DNA of 64,000 nt from an uncultured Spirochaetales bacterium. Its GTDB lineage: Bacteria; Spirochaetota; Spirochaetia; Sphaerochaetales; Sphaerochaetaceae. Positions 18,230 to 27,117 of this stretch are shown here, one piece after another. Location of the stretch: contig CAKQWE010000002.1 of NCBI GenBank assembly GCA_934277975.1, positions 1 through 64,000 of the forward strand. The letters run 5' to 3'. The notes under the pieces are model-generated. The model had not been told where the DNA came from. It saw only the letters and a program-made list of their open reading frames with translations, and ran no database searches. Numbering within the stretch: the stretch's first letter is position 1; every line of letters begins with the position of its first letter. Made by a program: the position numbers and the translations under genes.

Positions 18230-18434
18230 CAACCGCCTTCAAGAGCCACAACCGCCACAAACGTCTCAACCGCCACAAGCGCCACAACCGCCACAAGCGC
18301 CACAAGCGCCTTAAGAGCCACAGATGCCCTCGATTGTCTCAACGGTCTTCAACAGCCCCATAAGCCCCAACGGCCCAAGGATGGATGCTCCATTTCGATT
18401 TCCGCCTCCCAATCCCCCAGCTTTCCGTGAAGAA
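18230..18434 (-). repeat. Anchor + nonamer repeat element, copy 2 (inverted relative to copy 1)
   Basis: On the minus strand the anchor TTCTTCACGGAAAGCTGGGG begins near 18434. The array occupies about 18240-18329 with ten 9-bp units (plus-strand types CAACCGCCA and CAAGCGCCA), ending with a CAGATG unit on the anchor side as in the other copies. Together with copy 1 it makes a 384-bp inverted-repeat pair. Confidence 0.7.
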
Positions 18435-18468
18435 CTCACTTTTTTGGGATAGGAAGTGGATTTCCGGG

Positions 18469-19080
18469 CTATGAGGAAAAACCTGGGTTCAGATTGGCTC
18501 CAAACAGCATCAGCAGACTGTCCACGAGGCGGTTGAGCTCCCAGTCCGTATCTTCGCAGCCCAAGGCTGTGGCCGCTTCCGGCGTGGCTGCAAGTTTTGC
18601 AATGCAGTTCTGGACCGCACTTGAGAAAAGCTCCCCTGCGGCATCGGTGTCGTTGATGTCAAGCCAACTGCGCTGCACACAGTATTCAAGTGCAACCTTG
18701 ACACGTGCAGTTATCATGGATTCAAGGTCGTGCGCTGTAGCTGCGAAGCCTTTGTCATAGAGCCTTTGCTGCTGGACCACGGCGTAGTAGTGTGAAAGAG
18801 GTGGCTCTGCGAACGTTTCAATGAAGCTTTCAACCAACGAAACCAAAAGCTCCTGCGCATCCTTTGCCTTGAAGTCCACCAGAAATGTCTTTTCTGCAAG
18901 CAGTGCGTGGCAGTGGTCCACCATGCTCTGGATTATTTCTTCCTTGCTTCTGAAGTGGCTGTAGAGGCTGGACTTCCTAAGATCTGTAGCTGTTGCTATG
19001 TCCAGAATGCTTACGTTGGCAAGGCCCTTCTCGTAGCCAAGCTCCAGCGTCTTCAGAATTATGTTTTCCTTCATGTCCAT
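18469..19080 (-). CDS. TetR/AcrR-family transcriptional regulator
   Basis: 203 residues. The N-terminal helix-turn-helix (about 8-52: ILDIATATDLRKSSLYSHFRSKEEII) is typical of TetR; the C-terminal ligand domain is not one I can assign. ATG at 19080 is chosen since the longer frame would need a TTG that lies within the operator. The start has no Shine-Dalgarno sequence and sits 8 nt after the -10 box, so the mRNA is probably leaderless. A 20-bp palindrome between its -35 and -10 boxes implies tight autorepression. No obvious target gene is adjacent: downstream on its strand is repeat sequence and the divergent gene is rplU. Confidence 0.88.
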   Translation of the reverse strand: MDMKENIILKTLELGYEKGLANVSILDIATATDLRKSSLYSHFRSKEEIIQSMVDHCHALLAEKTFLVDFKAKDAQELLVSLVESFIETFAEPPLSHYYAVVQQQRLYDKGFAATAHDLESMITARVKVALEYCVQRSWLDINDTDAAGELFSSAVQNCIAKLAATPEAATALGCEDTDWELNRLVDSLLMLFGANLNPGFSS

Positions 19081-19088
19081 GGTCTCAA

Positions 19089-19116
19089 AGTATACGAACG
19101 AATGTTCGTTCGTCAA
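19089..19116 (-). promoter_or_regulatory. Promoter of tetR with embedded palindromic operator
   Basis: On the minus strand: TTGACG (19116-19111), 16-nt spacer, TATACT (19094-19089). The palindrome ACGAACGAA-N2-TTCGTTCGT (19094-19113) fills the spacer exactly. A TetR dimer bound there would block RNA polymerase. Confidence 0.72.
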
Positions 19117-19213
19117 GCGTATTTTTTCGTCCTTTTCTGCGAAAGGCTATGGAACAAGGACATCGGTTTTGGGTATAAAGCCAAGGAAATCAAATTTTAA
19201 GGATGTGTTTTCA

Positions 19214-19525
19214 ATGTACGCACTCGTAGAAATTCTTGGAAAGCAGTACAAGGCAGAAGAAGGAAAGTCCATCCAGGTCGATCTCGTCAAGGCTGAGGTC
19301 GGCGGGACAGTAACATACGATTCCGTCCTTGCAGTTGTCAAAGAAGATGAAGTCAGGTTTGGCGCTCCATACGTTGAAGGTGCCAGCATTGTAGCCACAC
19401 TCGAGTCCAACATCAAGGACGACAAGGTTCGTGTCTACAAGTTCCGCAGGAGAAAGGGATATCGCAGGACCCAGGGTCATCGTCAGCAGTATTCCATTCT
19501 CAAGATCGAAAAGATCAACGCTTAA
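19214..19525 (+). CDS. rplU: 50S ribosomal protein L21
   Basis: 103 residues, normal length. YALVEILGKQYKAEEGKSI at the start and FRRRKGYRRTQGHRQQY near the end are family hallmarks (rRNA-binding basic tail). ATG at 19214 follows AAGGA with 11-nt spacing. It is 12 bp from rpmA. No Prp-type cysteine protease gene lies between L21 and L27, fitting an L27 that needs no N-terminal processing. Confidence 0.97.
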   Translation: MYALVEILGKQYKAEEGKSIQVDLVKAEVGGTVTYDSVLAVVKEDEVRFGAPYVEGASIVATLESNIKDDKVRVYKFRRRKGYRRTQGHRQQYSILKIEKINA

Positions 19526-19537
19526 GGGAGGCAATCA

Positions 19538-19792
19538 ATGGCTCATCATAAAGGTGGTGGTTCATCCAGAAACGGAAGAGACTCTAATGCACAGCGCCTT
19601 GGCGTAAAGCGTTACGGCGGACAGGTCGTGAAGGGTGGCGAGATCCTCGTCCGTCAGCACGGCACAAAGATTCACCCGGGTCAGAACGTTGGCTTGGGTT
19701 CCGACTACACACTCTTTGCAAAGGTTGGCGGAAAGGTCCTTTATCACTCAAGGAACAACCGCAACTATGTAAGCATAGTCGTCGAAGAGTAA
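19538..19792 (+). CDS. rpmA: 50S ribosomal protein L27
   Basis: 84 residues, starting MAHHKGGGSSRNGRDS with the glycine-rich N-terminal tail that reaches the peptidyl-transferase centre; there is no N-terminal extension of the Firmicute type. Shine-Dalgarno GGGAGG 7 nt upstream. Confidence 0.97.
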   Translation: MAHHKGGGSSRNGRDSNAQRLGVKRYGGQVVKGGEILVRQHGTKIHPGQNVGLGSDYTLFAKVGGKVLYHSRNNRNYVSIVVEE

Positions 19793-19810
19793 GTTCGAGA
19801 AAAGATCTCT

Positions 19811-20875
19811 ATGTTTGGTTTTTCAGATGAAACCTATATCGACATTGCCTCCGGAAACGGAGGCAATGGCTGTGTTTCCTTCAGGCGTGAGAAGTTCGTA
19901 GCCAAAGGCGGCCCTGACGGCGGTGACGGCGGAAAGGGCGGGGACGTCGTCTTCGTCGTCAAGAACAACCTAAGGACTCTTGCACATCTCAAGGTCATAC
20001 GTTCCTTCCGCGCAGAGAACGGCAGAGGCGGTAGCGGTGCGCGCTGCTATGGACGCAACGGAAACGACATGGAGATACCGGTTCCACCTGGAACCGTAAT
20101 CAAGGACGCCAGTACAGGGGAGGTCATAAAGGACCTTACAGGCATCGACCGCTTCGTGTTCCTCAAAGGTGGTCGTGGCGGCCTTGGCAACTATCATTTC
20201 AGAACCTCTACGAGGCAGGCTCCAAAATTCGCACAGCCAGGTGAGCCAGGTGTTGAAATGAGAGTTGGAGTGGAGCTTCTGGTCATAGCTGACGTGGGTT
20301 TCGTTGGCTTTCCCAATGCAGGCAAGAGCTCCCTTATGAACATGCTTACAAATGCGCGCAGCAAGGTTGCATCGTATCCATTCACTACAAAGATCCCCCA
20401 GCTTGGCATGATGCGTCTTGGAGACCAGGACGTCGTGATTGCGGACATACCTGGGATCATTAAGGGTGCAAGCCAAGGTGCAGGCATGGGCTTCAAGTTC
20501 CTCAAGCACATTGCAAGAACGGGCGGCTTGGCATACCTCATTGATATGTCGGACCCTCAGTTCCTTGACCAATATGAGCTTCTGAGGAACGAGCTTGGTA
20601 CGTATTCGCCGGATCTCCTTGAAAAGAGGGAGGTCCTCATTGGTACAAAGCTTGACGAAGATGGAGCTGCCGATAACTTTGAGAAGTTCAAGGCCAAGTA
20701 TGCAGACAAGAAGGTCTTTGGAATGAGCATATTCGACGAAGACTCCGTCAAGCCAATCATGAAGGCGTTTGTTGATATGATTGAGGAACCTTTCGCAGAG
20801 AGAGGGTTCACGACAAAGCCTAACGAAGACGCCTTCTACCCAGAGACGGACGACAGGTTCATGCCTCAGGAATAA
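19811..20875 (+). CDS. obgE: Obg-family GTPase (CgtA)
   Basis: 354 residues. Glycine-rich Obg fold (about 1-158; GNGGNGCVSFRREK and GGPDGGDGGKGG), then the G domain with G1 GFPNAGKSS, G3 DIPG, and an NKxD-like GTKLDED. It has a role in 50S assembly and stress response. Part of the rplU-rpmA-obgE-nadD-yqeK block. Confidence 0.95.
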   Translation: MFGFSDETYIDIASGNGGNGCVSFRREKFVAKGGPDGGDGGKGGDVVFVVKNNLRTLAHLKVIRSFRAENGRGGSGARCYGRNGNDMEIPVPPGTVIKDASTGEVIKDLTGIDRFVFLKGGRGGLGNYHFRTSTRQAPKFAQPGEPGVEMRVGVELLVIADVGFVGFPNAGKSSLMNMLTNARSKVASYPFTTKIPQLGMMRLGDQDVVIADIPGIIKGASQGAGMGFKFLKHIARTGGLAYLIDMSDPQFLDQYELLRNELGTYSPDLLEKREVLIGTKLDEDGAADNFEKFKAKYADKKVFGMSIFDEDSVKPIMKAFVDMIEEPFAERGFTTKPNEDAFYPETDDRFMPQE

Positions 20876-20905
20876 TAGAGCCAAAAAGAGACGAAGCAGA
20901 GAGTA

Positions 20906-21535
20906 ATGATGGAAGACGGAAGAGGCGAAAGAAGAGTTGCAATGCTTGGAGGAAGCTTTGATCCCGTTCATTTGGGGCACTTGTTTCTTCTTCACTGTGC
21001 GGTTTCCATGTCTGACTATGATATGTTCATAGTGGTTCCCGCCGCTTTGAGCAACTTCAAGCAAACAAGTGCACCAAAGGCAACTGACAAGGATCGCCTT
21101 GAGATGCTGCGCCTCGCGCTTCTAGACTACAAGGACATCTATCCACAGGATGAAGATGCGGACATAAGGCTATCCTCCATGGAGCTGGACCGTGGTGGTG
21201 TTTCGTACACATACGACACAGTCATGGCTTTGAAACGTGACATGGACATACATACCCGGCTTGGCTTCATAATGGGTGACGACCAGATTCCAACCTTGGA
21301 CCGATGGTATCGATTCGACGACCTAAAGGGGGAAGTCGATTTCCTGGTGTGCCGTCGCAATCAGGATGGAGCGCTCTGGAACCTCATGCCTGAAGGTGTC
21401 GTCTATTCAAAGCTTGAGCCTGAGGAACTTGCGGTGCAGTCCTCAAGCGGTTTCAGAGAAGATGTCAGCGGTAGGATGGAAGACCTCCCAAAAAGAGTTG
21501 CAGAGTATGTCAGAGAACACAACCTATACAGCTGA
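20906..21535 (+). CDS. nadD: Nicotinate-nucleotide adenylyltransferase
   Basis: 209 residues. The nucleotidyltransferase motif GGSFDPVHLGHL (T/HxGH type) at about 16-27 and the later DRWYRFDDL stretch mark NadD, which makes deamido-NAD from nicotinate mononucleotide and ATP. Its 3' end overlaps yqeK by 29 bp. Confidence 0.93.
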   Translation: MMEDGRGERRVAMLGGSFDPVHLGHLFLLHCAVSMSDYDMFIVVPAALSNFKQTSAPKATDKDRLEMLRLALLDYKDIYPQDEDADIRLSSMELDRGGVSYTYDTVMALKRDMDIHTRLGFIMGDDQIPTLDRWYRFDDLKGEVDFLVCRRNQDGALWNLMPEGVVYSKLEPEELAVQSSSGFREDVSGRMEDLPKRVAEYVREHNLYS

Positions 21536-22193
21536 TAGGATTGCAAGAATTGGGGACCTTGACCGTTTCCTGAAAGGCAAGGTCTCTGAAAAGAGGTATG
21601 TCCACAGCCAAGGGGTGGCTGAAACCACGGCTAGGCTTTTGGAGCTGTATCCATCCAGCGACTATCCAAAAACATGGAAAGGCATTGATGCCGCTTCTTT
21701 CTGCGGACTCTCGCATGACGTTGCAAGAGAGATGGACGATGCCTCAATCCTTGCATATTGTCATGAAAACTTCATTGGTCTTACGCATCAGGAGATTGAT
21801 TCTCCTGTCCTGGTTCATGGAAAGGTATCTGCTGACATCGTTTCAAGGCTTTTCCCTGGATATCCTGATTCCTGGAAAAAAGCCATAGAGGTCCATACCA
21901 CGGGATGTGCAGGGATGGACAGCCTTGCACTTGCCCTGTTCGTCGCTGATTTCATAGAACCTTCACGAAGGTTCATGACTGACGAGAGACGCTCCTACTA
22001 CTTGGCTTCGCCAAACCTTGGATCATGTGCGTATAGGGTTCTATGTGATATGATGGACCACTGGAAGGAAAGCGGGTTCCTTCGCATAGCCAATGGTTCA
22101 CTTGAAATGAAGGCTGACCTTGAAGCCAAAGGATGCGATGAAGGACGGTTTCCCTGGATGGATAGAAATGCAGCAGGTGGAGGACTCAGTTGA
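21507..22193 (+). CDS. yqeK: YqeK-like HD-domain phosphohydrolase
   Basis: 228 residues. HD-superfamily metal-binding pattern: H in YVHSQGVAET, HD in GLSHDVAREM, further His in VLVHGKVSA and the VHTTG segment. Members of this family hydrolyse Ap4A symmetrically; that role is inferred from homology and from the gene's place after nadD. ATG at 21507, inside nadD, is chosen because the family similarity begins there. Confidence 0.88.
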   Translation: MSENTTYTADRIARIGDLDRFLKGKVSEKRYVHSQGVAETTARLLELYPSSDYPKTWKGIDAASFCGLSHDVAREMDDASILAYCHENFIGLTHQEIDSPVLVHGKVSADIVSRLFPGYPDSWKKAIEVHTTGCAGMDSLALALFVADFIEPSRRFMTDERRSYYLASPNLGSCAYRVLCDMMDHWKESGFLRIANGSLEMKADLEAKGCDEGRFPWMDRNAAGGGLS

Positions 22194-22783
22194 TGTTGGT
22201 GAAAGGAAGTACTTCAAAAGTCCTCTTTGTAGTTGCTGTCATCATATGTCTGGCCGTTCTATGCTCATGCACGTCGTCCAACAGAGACTGCTTCTATGCA
22301 TACTTCGAGGACAACGCATTCATTTTGGTGTACGACAGGAACCAAAACATCCTCTATGAAGTGGTGCTTCCTCTTGAGCCCATACTTCTTTGGGGAAAGG
22401 ATGCAGGCTTGGACTCCATCCCCGTTGCAATGAGGAACTTCGTAGGCCTCAAGGAAAGCGGTTTCATCGTTGGAACAAGCGGTTCTCTCCAGACGGTCCG
22501 TGACATGCTGGATGTCATGGGCTCTGATAGGGAAGGAGAACCCAGCGGAGCAAAGAGGCTTGCAACGTTTGCGGACAACGTTGCAGTATTGAGCAAAAAA
22601 CCGTTGTCCGATAATATGAACAGGCTTTGCGGACAGGATATGTCCAAAGTCTTGGATGTACTTGAGAACAAGAGTCCAAATGCCATCTACTATGATGCAA
22701 GAGGGCTTTTCGGCAATGAAGATCTGAACTTCTCCCAGCGGTACTTCACTCAGTGGCTGGGCCAGGTTCTTGGAGGATATTGA
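22193..22783 (+). CDS. Predicted lipoprotein of the nadD-rsfS block, function unknown
   Basis: 196 residues. Signal peptide with hydrophobic core VVAVIICLAVL and lipobox LCSC, so probably a lipoprotein with the relaxed spirochaetal box. The mature part has no motif I recognise; it might be a distant counterpart of the protein that sits at this place in treponemes. The ATG overlaps the yqeK stop and follows GGAGG. The gene is coupled to rsfS by a 1-bp overlap. Confidence 0.75.
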   Translation: MLVKGSTSKVLFVVAVIICLAVLCSCTSSNRDCFYAYFEDNAFILVYDRNQNILYEVVLPLEPILLWGKDAGLDSIPVAMRNFVGLKESGFIVGTSGSLQTVRDMLDVMGSDREGEPSGAKRLATFADNVAVLSKKPLSDNMNRLCGQDMSKVLDVLENKSPNAIYYDARGLFGNEDLNFSQRYFTQWLGQVLGGY

Positions 22784-23124
22784 TGATGAAAGAAGAGATT
22801 GGAAAGAAGGCGGCAGCCATAAGCGAATTCCTCGTTGACCACAAGGGCCTTGAAGTGACAACCATAGATGTGTCGGAGGAGTGTTCCTGGACCGAATGCT
22901 TTGTGATCTGCACAGTCACGAGCCTTGGGCATCTCAGAGGACTGGCCCGTGAACTTTGGGGTCTTTTGGACGAACTTGGACTTGAAGTGAACAACCGCCA
23001 CAAGGCAGTGGGCGACGATGGCTGGGAGCTTATAGACTGCGGAGACATCGTGATCCATCTCATGAGCCAGGAGCTCAGGGACTTCTACTCTCTTGAGAAG
23101 CTTTGGCAGAAGATTGGAAAATAA
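22783..23124 (+). CDS. rsfS: Ribosome silencing factor RsfS
   Basis: 113 residues, usual length. DUF143 signatures: LEVTTIDVSEECSWTECFVICT, SLGHLRGLARELW and the C-terminal WELIDCGDIVIHLM. It binds L14 and blocks subunit joining under starvation. ATG at 22783 follows GGAGG by 6 nt; a second ATG follows directly. Last gene of the block; convergent with the amidohydrolase gene 30 bp on. Confidence 0.93.
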   Translation: MMKEEIGKKAAAISEFLVDHKGLEVTTIDVSEECSWTECFVICTVTSLGHLRGLARELWGLLDELGLEVNNRHKAVGDDGWELIDCGDIVIHLMSQELRDFYSLEKLWQKIGK

Positions 23125-23154
23125 CCCATCAAATGGCTCAAGAGTCAGCTGTGG

Positions 23155-24729
23155 CTAGCTGTGCGCCTTGACCACCATGCCGCTCCTACTTCCAGTAGGG
23201 GCGCTTTCGTATACGGCGAACCCTCCGTTTACCATCACATACTCCAGACCAGTGCACATTGCAAACGGATTGGCAGGGCTTGAGTTGTCATGAAGCGTCT
23301 TTGGGTCGAACACCACTATGTCCGCCTTCATGCCTTCCTGGATTGTTCCTCTGTCTTTCATTCCAAGTCTTTTCGCTACCTTGGAAGTCATCTTTGAGAT
23401 TGCTTCAGGCAAGGTTGCCGTTTTTTCTTTCAGACACATGGTCTCCAATAGGTGAATGGCAGCGTTGGCGCTTCTTGGATGGCTTAGTTCTCCAGTGTAT
23501 AGGGCATCCGTTCCAAAGAGCATGAGCGGGTCCTTGAATATCCTTCCAAGGTTTTCTGAGCTTTGGGTTATGTCTGTCATGAGTGCAAGCTCGCTTTCCT
23601 TTGACAACAGTTGAAAAAGGGTGTCGAACGGGTCTTTGCCTAGTTTTTCAGATGCTTCCCGCAGTGTTAGGCCATCGTATTCGGGGGAACTCTCAAGGCT
23701 TGCTATGGTTATGTCGTCCCACGTGCACAGCTCCACTATGCTGTCCCATCCATGTGGATGCATTATCTCATCTATTGCACGAGCCCTCAGAGAGGGATTG
23801 CTTTCCATTCCTGCAAGTGTTTTGGAAAGCTCTTTCTTATCAAGCCTTAGGAGGAACGGGGGCAGCAGGCTGAACAGACTTGTGCTTCCGTATTCGTATG
23901 GATATTGATCGAACTGAACATCAAAGCCTTCGTCCTTGAAGCGGTGTATCTTTCCAAGCACTTCGTCCACTTTGCTTTGATTGGCCCTTCCAATGGCTTT
24001 GAGATGTGAGATTTCAAGTCTTACACCTGTTTTCCTTGCATAGCCAAGCACCTCGTCTATAGATGGGAGTATTTCATCCCCTTCGCATCTGTGGTGCACC
24101 GCGAATATGCGGTCGTGGTGTTTCACGGTATTCAGCAGTTCTATGATTTCATGTTCGTCCGCAAAGAGACACGGTGCATAGTACAGTCCCGTAGATAGCC
24201 CAAAGCATCCTTGTTGCAGTGAGATTTCAAGCAACCGGCACATTGTGGATACTTCTTCTTTCGTAGCCGCTCTGTTTGGGTTTCCTTCCATGGCCATCAT
24301 GCGAAGCATACTGTGGCTTTGGAGAAACCCCATGTTGATGCCAGGCTCAAGCTTTTGGGAGAAGGACTGGAAGTCCTTCCAATCCCATGGCTGTGCATAG
24401 TGTCCCAGTATGTCTGCGAAGACGGCTGGGTCTTCAAGTCTTCTTGGATAGACTCCTATGCCGCAGTTGCCGGAAAGGTCGAACGTTATGCCTTGCTGGA
24501 CCTTGTGTATCATGGAAGGATTGCGTATTGCTTCAAGTTCGCTGTGTGCATGGATGTCCATGAAACCAGGGCATAGGACTTTGCCATCCACGTCGATTAT
24601 GGAAGTGGAGGAGGTGGCCTTCAGGTCTTTGCCAACGGTTGCAACAAGAGAGCCATCCACAAGGACATCGGCCTTGAATGGGGTGCCGCCTTTTCCGTCT
24701 ATGACGAGGGCGTGTCTGAAGAGTGTCAT
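23155..24729 (-). CDS. N-acyl-D-amino-acid deacylase (D-aminoacylase) family amidohydrolase
   Basis: 524 residues. Amidohydrolase fold: small N-terminal beta domain (HALVIDGKGGTPFKADVLV), metal site HxH in DIHAHSE (about 61-66), GNCGIGVYPRR, HHRCEGDEILPSIDE and EISHLKAIG with further metal-binding His, and the closing beta domain (GMKADIVVFDPKT). Such enzymes remove N-acyl groups from D-amino acids, for example from peptidoglycan turnover. Substrate unproven. ATG at 24729 lies 1 nt after the stop of the upstream HTH-Fic gene, so the two are translationally coupled. Confidence 0.88.
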   Translation of the reverse strand: MTLFRHALVIDGKGGTPFKADVLVDGSLVATVGKDLKATSSTSIIDVDGKVLCPGFMDIHAHSELEAIRNPSMIHKVQQGITFDLSGNCGIGVYPRRLEDPAVFADILGHYAQPWDWKDFQSFSQKLEPGINMGFLQSHSMLRMMAMEGNPNRAATKEEVSTMCRLLEISLQQGCFGLSTGLYYAPCLFADEHEIIELLNTVKHHDRIFAVHHRCEGDEILPSIDEVLGYARKTGVRLEISHLKAIGRANQSKVDEVLGKIHRFKDEGFDVQFDQYPYEYGSTSLFSLLPPFLLRLDKKELSKTLAGMESNPSLRARAIDEIMHPHGWDSIVELCTWDDITIASLESSPEYDGLTLREASEKLGKDPFDTLFQLLSKESELALMTDITQSSENLGRIFKDPLMLFGTDALYTGELSHPRSANAAIHLLETMCLKEKTATLPEAISKMTSKVAKRLGMKDRGTIQEGMKADIVVFDPKTLHDNSSPANPFAMCTGLEYVMVNGGFAVYESAPTGSRSGMVVKAHS

Positions 24730-24730
24730 G

Positions 24731-25549
24731 CTAGGCCCGTGCAACCGCATCCAGTATCATGGCCACGAGGGTTTGGCTGTTGCCTCGTATCTTCGTGGAG
24801 GCCAAGGCTGCCTTGAGCTCAGGGATCTTAGTCTCCCCAAAGAGAGCTGGTGGAAGCTTTGCCTTGTACATTTCGTTTGCAAGCAGAATGAAGGCAATGA
24901 GGGTGCTTCCTTCCTCGAACGGTGTTATCCTGAGGATTTCAGAGAACATGAACGCCGCCCTTGCCACGGGGTGCAGTACGGACCATGGGCCTGCGTACTG
25001 CTCGAGCATGGCCTCCGTCTCCTGCGACTGAGGGCCGCCAAGCTTGTAGTAGCCTGCGCTTCTTTCGTTGATGGAGCTCATGAGTCGTCTGTGGATATCG
25101 AGGAGCTTCTTCTCGTTGAGGTCGAACGGTATGGAGGAGAGTATTGAGCTGGCGTTGAGGGCCATGACCTGTTGCTTTAGGGTGAGGGACGTCTGGTTCT
25201 GTAGGTTCAGGACCCCTTCGAGGGCCTGTAAGGAGGTCTCGTTCCCGTCGTATGTCATGGCTTCCAGTATCAGCTGGGCCTTTTGCCTGTTGGTAAGTGG
25301 TGTGACTGTCAGGCTTGAGCGTATGGAGTCCGCCTTGCTGTAGTCCTGGATGCCTGTCCTAAGGCTTCTGTTCTTCATGTATCTAAGGGTTCTTCCATCG
25401 GCTGGCTTCTGGGTTCCTACCGGAATGCTCCACACCCAGTCTCCGCAACGTGCGGCGCCCTCAATCTTACCCTCTGCGCACAGGGATCTCACGCGTCTTT
25501 CGCTTATGCCCCATTTCTGGGCTGCTTCCTTTGTGCTTATGTACTCCAT
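24731..25549 (-). CDS. HTH-Fic domain protein with degenerate Fic motif
   Basis: 272 residues. N-terminal MerR/excisionase-like helix-turn-helix (about 1-45: STKEAAQKWGISERRVRSLCAEGKI) followed by a Fic-like helical domain (about 85-260). The Fic motif HPFx[D/E]GNGR is here TPFEEGSTL (209-217): the catalytic His is Thr and the GNGR nucleotide loop is gone. AMPylation is therefore unlikely. The DNA-binding head suggests a regulator, perhaps of its own operon with the amidohydrolase. Promoter not identified; the 249 bp upstream is shared with a divergent sugar transporter. Confidence 0.78.
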   Translation of the reverse strand: MEYISTKEAAQKWGISERRVRSLCAEGKIEGAARCGDWVWSIPVGTQKPADGRTLRYMKNRSLRTGIQDYSKADSIRSSLTVTPLTNRQKAQLILEAMTYDGNETSLQALEGVLNLQNQTSLTLKQQVMALNASSILSSIPFDLNEKKLLDIHRRLMSSINERSAGYYKLGGPQSQETEAMLEQYAGPWSVLHPVARAAFMFSEILRITPFEEGSTLIAFILLANEMYKAKLPPALFGETKIPELKAALASTKIRGNSQTLVAMILDAVARA

Positions 25550-25798
25550 GGAATTCCCTCCAAAGTGGTCGTTTTCTCGTCCACGGGTTCAGGATATTCC
25601 GAACTCGGATGGAATTTCAAGTGTCGTTTTACCGGTTTTTTACCAAATAGGGGATGCTTTTTTCAAGACTGTGCAACAAATTGCAACATTTTTTGCGCTT
25701 TTTGGGCCCTTTGTGTAAAAAAAAATTTACTTTTTCCTTTCAAATAGGCGAAATGCGTGAGATAATACTCAGTAGCATTTTTCTAGGAGGAGAAAAAC
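25550..25798. other. Divergent intergenic region, HTH-Fic gene / sugar ABC operon
   Basis: 249 bp, AT-rich to the right. A possible plus-strand promoter is TTTCAA (25738-25743), 17 nt, GATAAT (25761-25766), before a strong Shine-Dalgarno AGGAGGAG. The -35 match is poor, so this is tentative. No operator palindrome was evident. Confidence 0.35.
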
Positions 25799-27091
25799 AT
25801 GAAAAAAAGAACTGCAGTTCTGTTGCTGGCGCTGTTGGCAATAATGTGTCTTGTAGTCTCATGCAAGAAAAAAGAGGATAATTCACCAATCACACTCGAA
25901 TTCTGGACACATGAAGATGCTTCAAGACAGGCTCTTGAGGACAAGTGGATCAAGGAATTCCAGGAAATCCATCCAAACGTAACGGTCAACGTCACAAGAC
26001 AGAGCGCTGAAAAACTCCGCGAGCTTGTTCAGACCGCTTTCGCTTCCGGCGAGGGTCCATCCTTCTTCAACCTTCCTATCGAGAACGAGTATCAGTACAT
26101 CGAAGCCGGCCGCGTAGCTCCATGTGACTACAAGACCCTTGGTTTCAAGGATGCAGCGGACCTTCTCGACCACTATCAGGATGGCATGATAGATGCAGTC
26201 GTATACAACGGCGATGTCTACGGCCTTCCTCTTGAGCTGACCAACTGGTCAATCTTCATCAACAAGAACGTCTTCCGTGCAGCTGGCCTCGATGCTGAGA
26301 CTGACTATCCAAAGACTTGGGAGGACATGGTCGAAGTCTCCAGCAAGATCGTTCTCCGCGATGGTGACATCATTACAAGACGTGGTTTCGACTTCAGATA
26401 CTCCTATGAGCTTACATACTTCGTTCCAATGGTAGAGCAGCTTGGCGGCGAACTCAACGAGAAGGAAGGATGCGTCAACAAGGACGCTTGGGTGAAGGCT
26501 CTTACCTTCATGCAGAACTGGGGACCTCAGGGACTCAACCTTGGTAACTCATCACTTACAGCTGCTAGAAAGCTCTTCAACAAGAACAACGGTGACATGG
26601 CAATGGCCAACACAGGTCTCTATCAGGAAGCCAGAATCCTTTCTGACAACCCAGACTTCTACAACAGCGGCGAGTGGATGGTCGTTCCATATCCAGTATT
26701 CGAGGATGCTGTCAAGGACGTTGCAGGCTGCTACTATGGACACTTCTACATGGTCAATGCCGACAAGTCTGAGCGCGAGCAGAAGATGGCTTGGGAACTC
26801 ATCAAGTACTTCCTCCTCACAGAGGGACATGCTGAAGAGTACCTCACCAACGTTGGTCTCATCCAGCCTCTCAAGACGCTCATGAACGGCGAGACATACC
26901 AGAGCATGCCTTACTCTGATGTCTTCAGTGGCGACTTCGCAAGATCCCACATCGTATACTACGGAAAGGGTGCTGCAGAGATCCAGTCCGCAATTGGAAG
27001 CGCAGTCAAGTCCGTCATGCTCCAGGGCACAGATCCAGCTGCAGCATACGATGCTCTCCAGAAGAACGTTCTCGAGATCCTCGCAGACTGA
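25799..27091 (+). CDS. Sugar ABC transporter substrate-binding lipoprotein
   Basis: 430 residues. Lipoprotein signal (KKRTAVLLLALLAIMCLVVSC, lipobox VVSC) followed by a family-1 extracellular solute-binding protein: LEFWTHEDASRQALEDKW, GLPLELTNWSIFINKNVF, PKTWEDMVEVSSKI, and EYLTNVGLIQPLK late. It captures a sugar or oligosaccharide for the two permeases downstream. Substrate unknown. A strong hairpin separates it from the permease genes, consistent with higher expression of the binding protein. Confidence 0.92.
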   Translation: MKKRTAVLLLALLAIMCLVVSCKKKEDNSPITLEFWTHEDASRQALEDKWIKEFQEIHPNVTVNVTRQSAEKLRELVQTAFASGEGPSFFNLPIENEYQYIEAGRVAPCDYKTLGFKDAADLLDHYQDGMIDAVVYNGDVYGLPLELTNWSIFINKNVFRAAGLDAETDYPKTWEDMVEVSSKIVLRDGDIITRRGFDFRYSYELTYFVPMVEQLGGELNEKEGCVNKDAWVKALTFMQNWGPQGLNLGNSSLTAARKLFNKNNGDMAMANTGLYQEARILSDNPDFYNSGEWMVVPYPVFEDAVKDVAGCYYGHFYMVNADKSEREQKMAWELIKYFLLTEGHAEEYLTNVGLIQPLKTLMNGETYQSMPYSDVFSGDFARSHIVYYGKGAAEIQSAIGSAVKSVMLQGTDPAAAYDALQKNVLEILAD

Positions 27092-27117
27092 TTGTCATTC
27101 AATTAGGTGTTTTTCAT

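Larger units (their letters stand above)
17881..18468. other. Gene-poor repeat region between argS and tetR
   Basis: About 590 bp. The left part (17881-18050) has inverted bits (for example GTATTCGCAAATAC) but nothing I can assign. The right part holds an inverted pair of anchor/nonamer elements (18051-18434). Open frames here are low-complexity products of the 9-bp repeats and are not called as genes. Confidence 0.6.

Noticed and set aside
18230..18330. The 9-bp tandem repeats as a CRISPR array
   Set aside because: Units are 9 bp with no spacers, and no cas genes are present; CRISPR repeats are 20-40 bp with unique spacers.
17916..18363. Open frames over the repeat region as small proteins
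   Set aside because: The products are low-complexity translations of the nonamers, differ in frame between copies and have no ribosome site. The partial frame conservation over the anchor is noted but not enough to call a gene.
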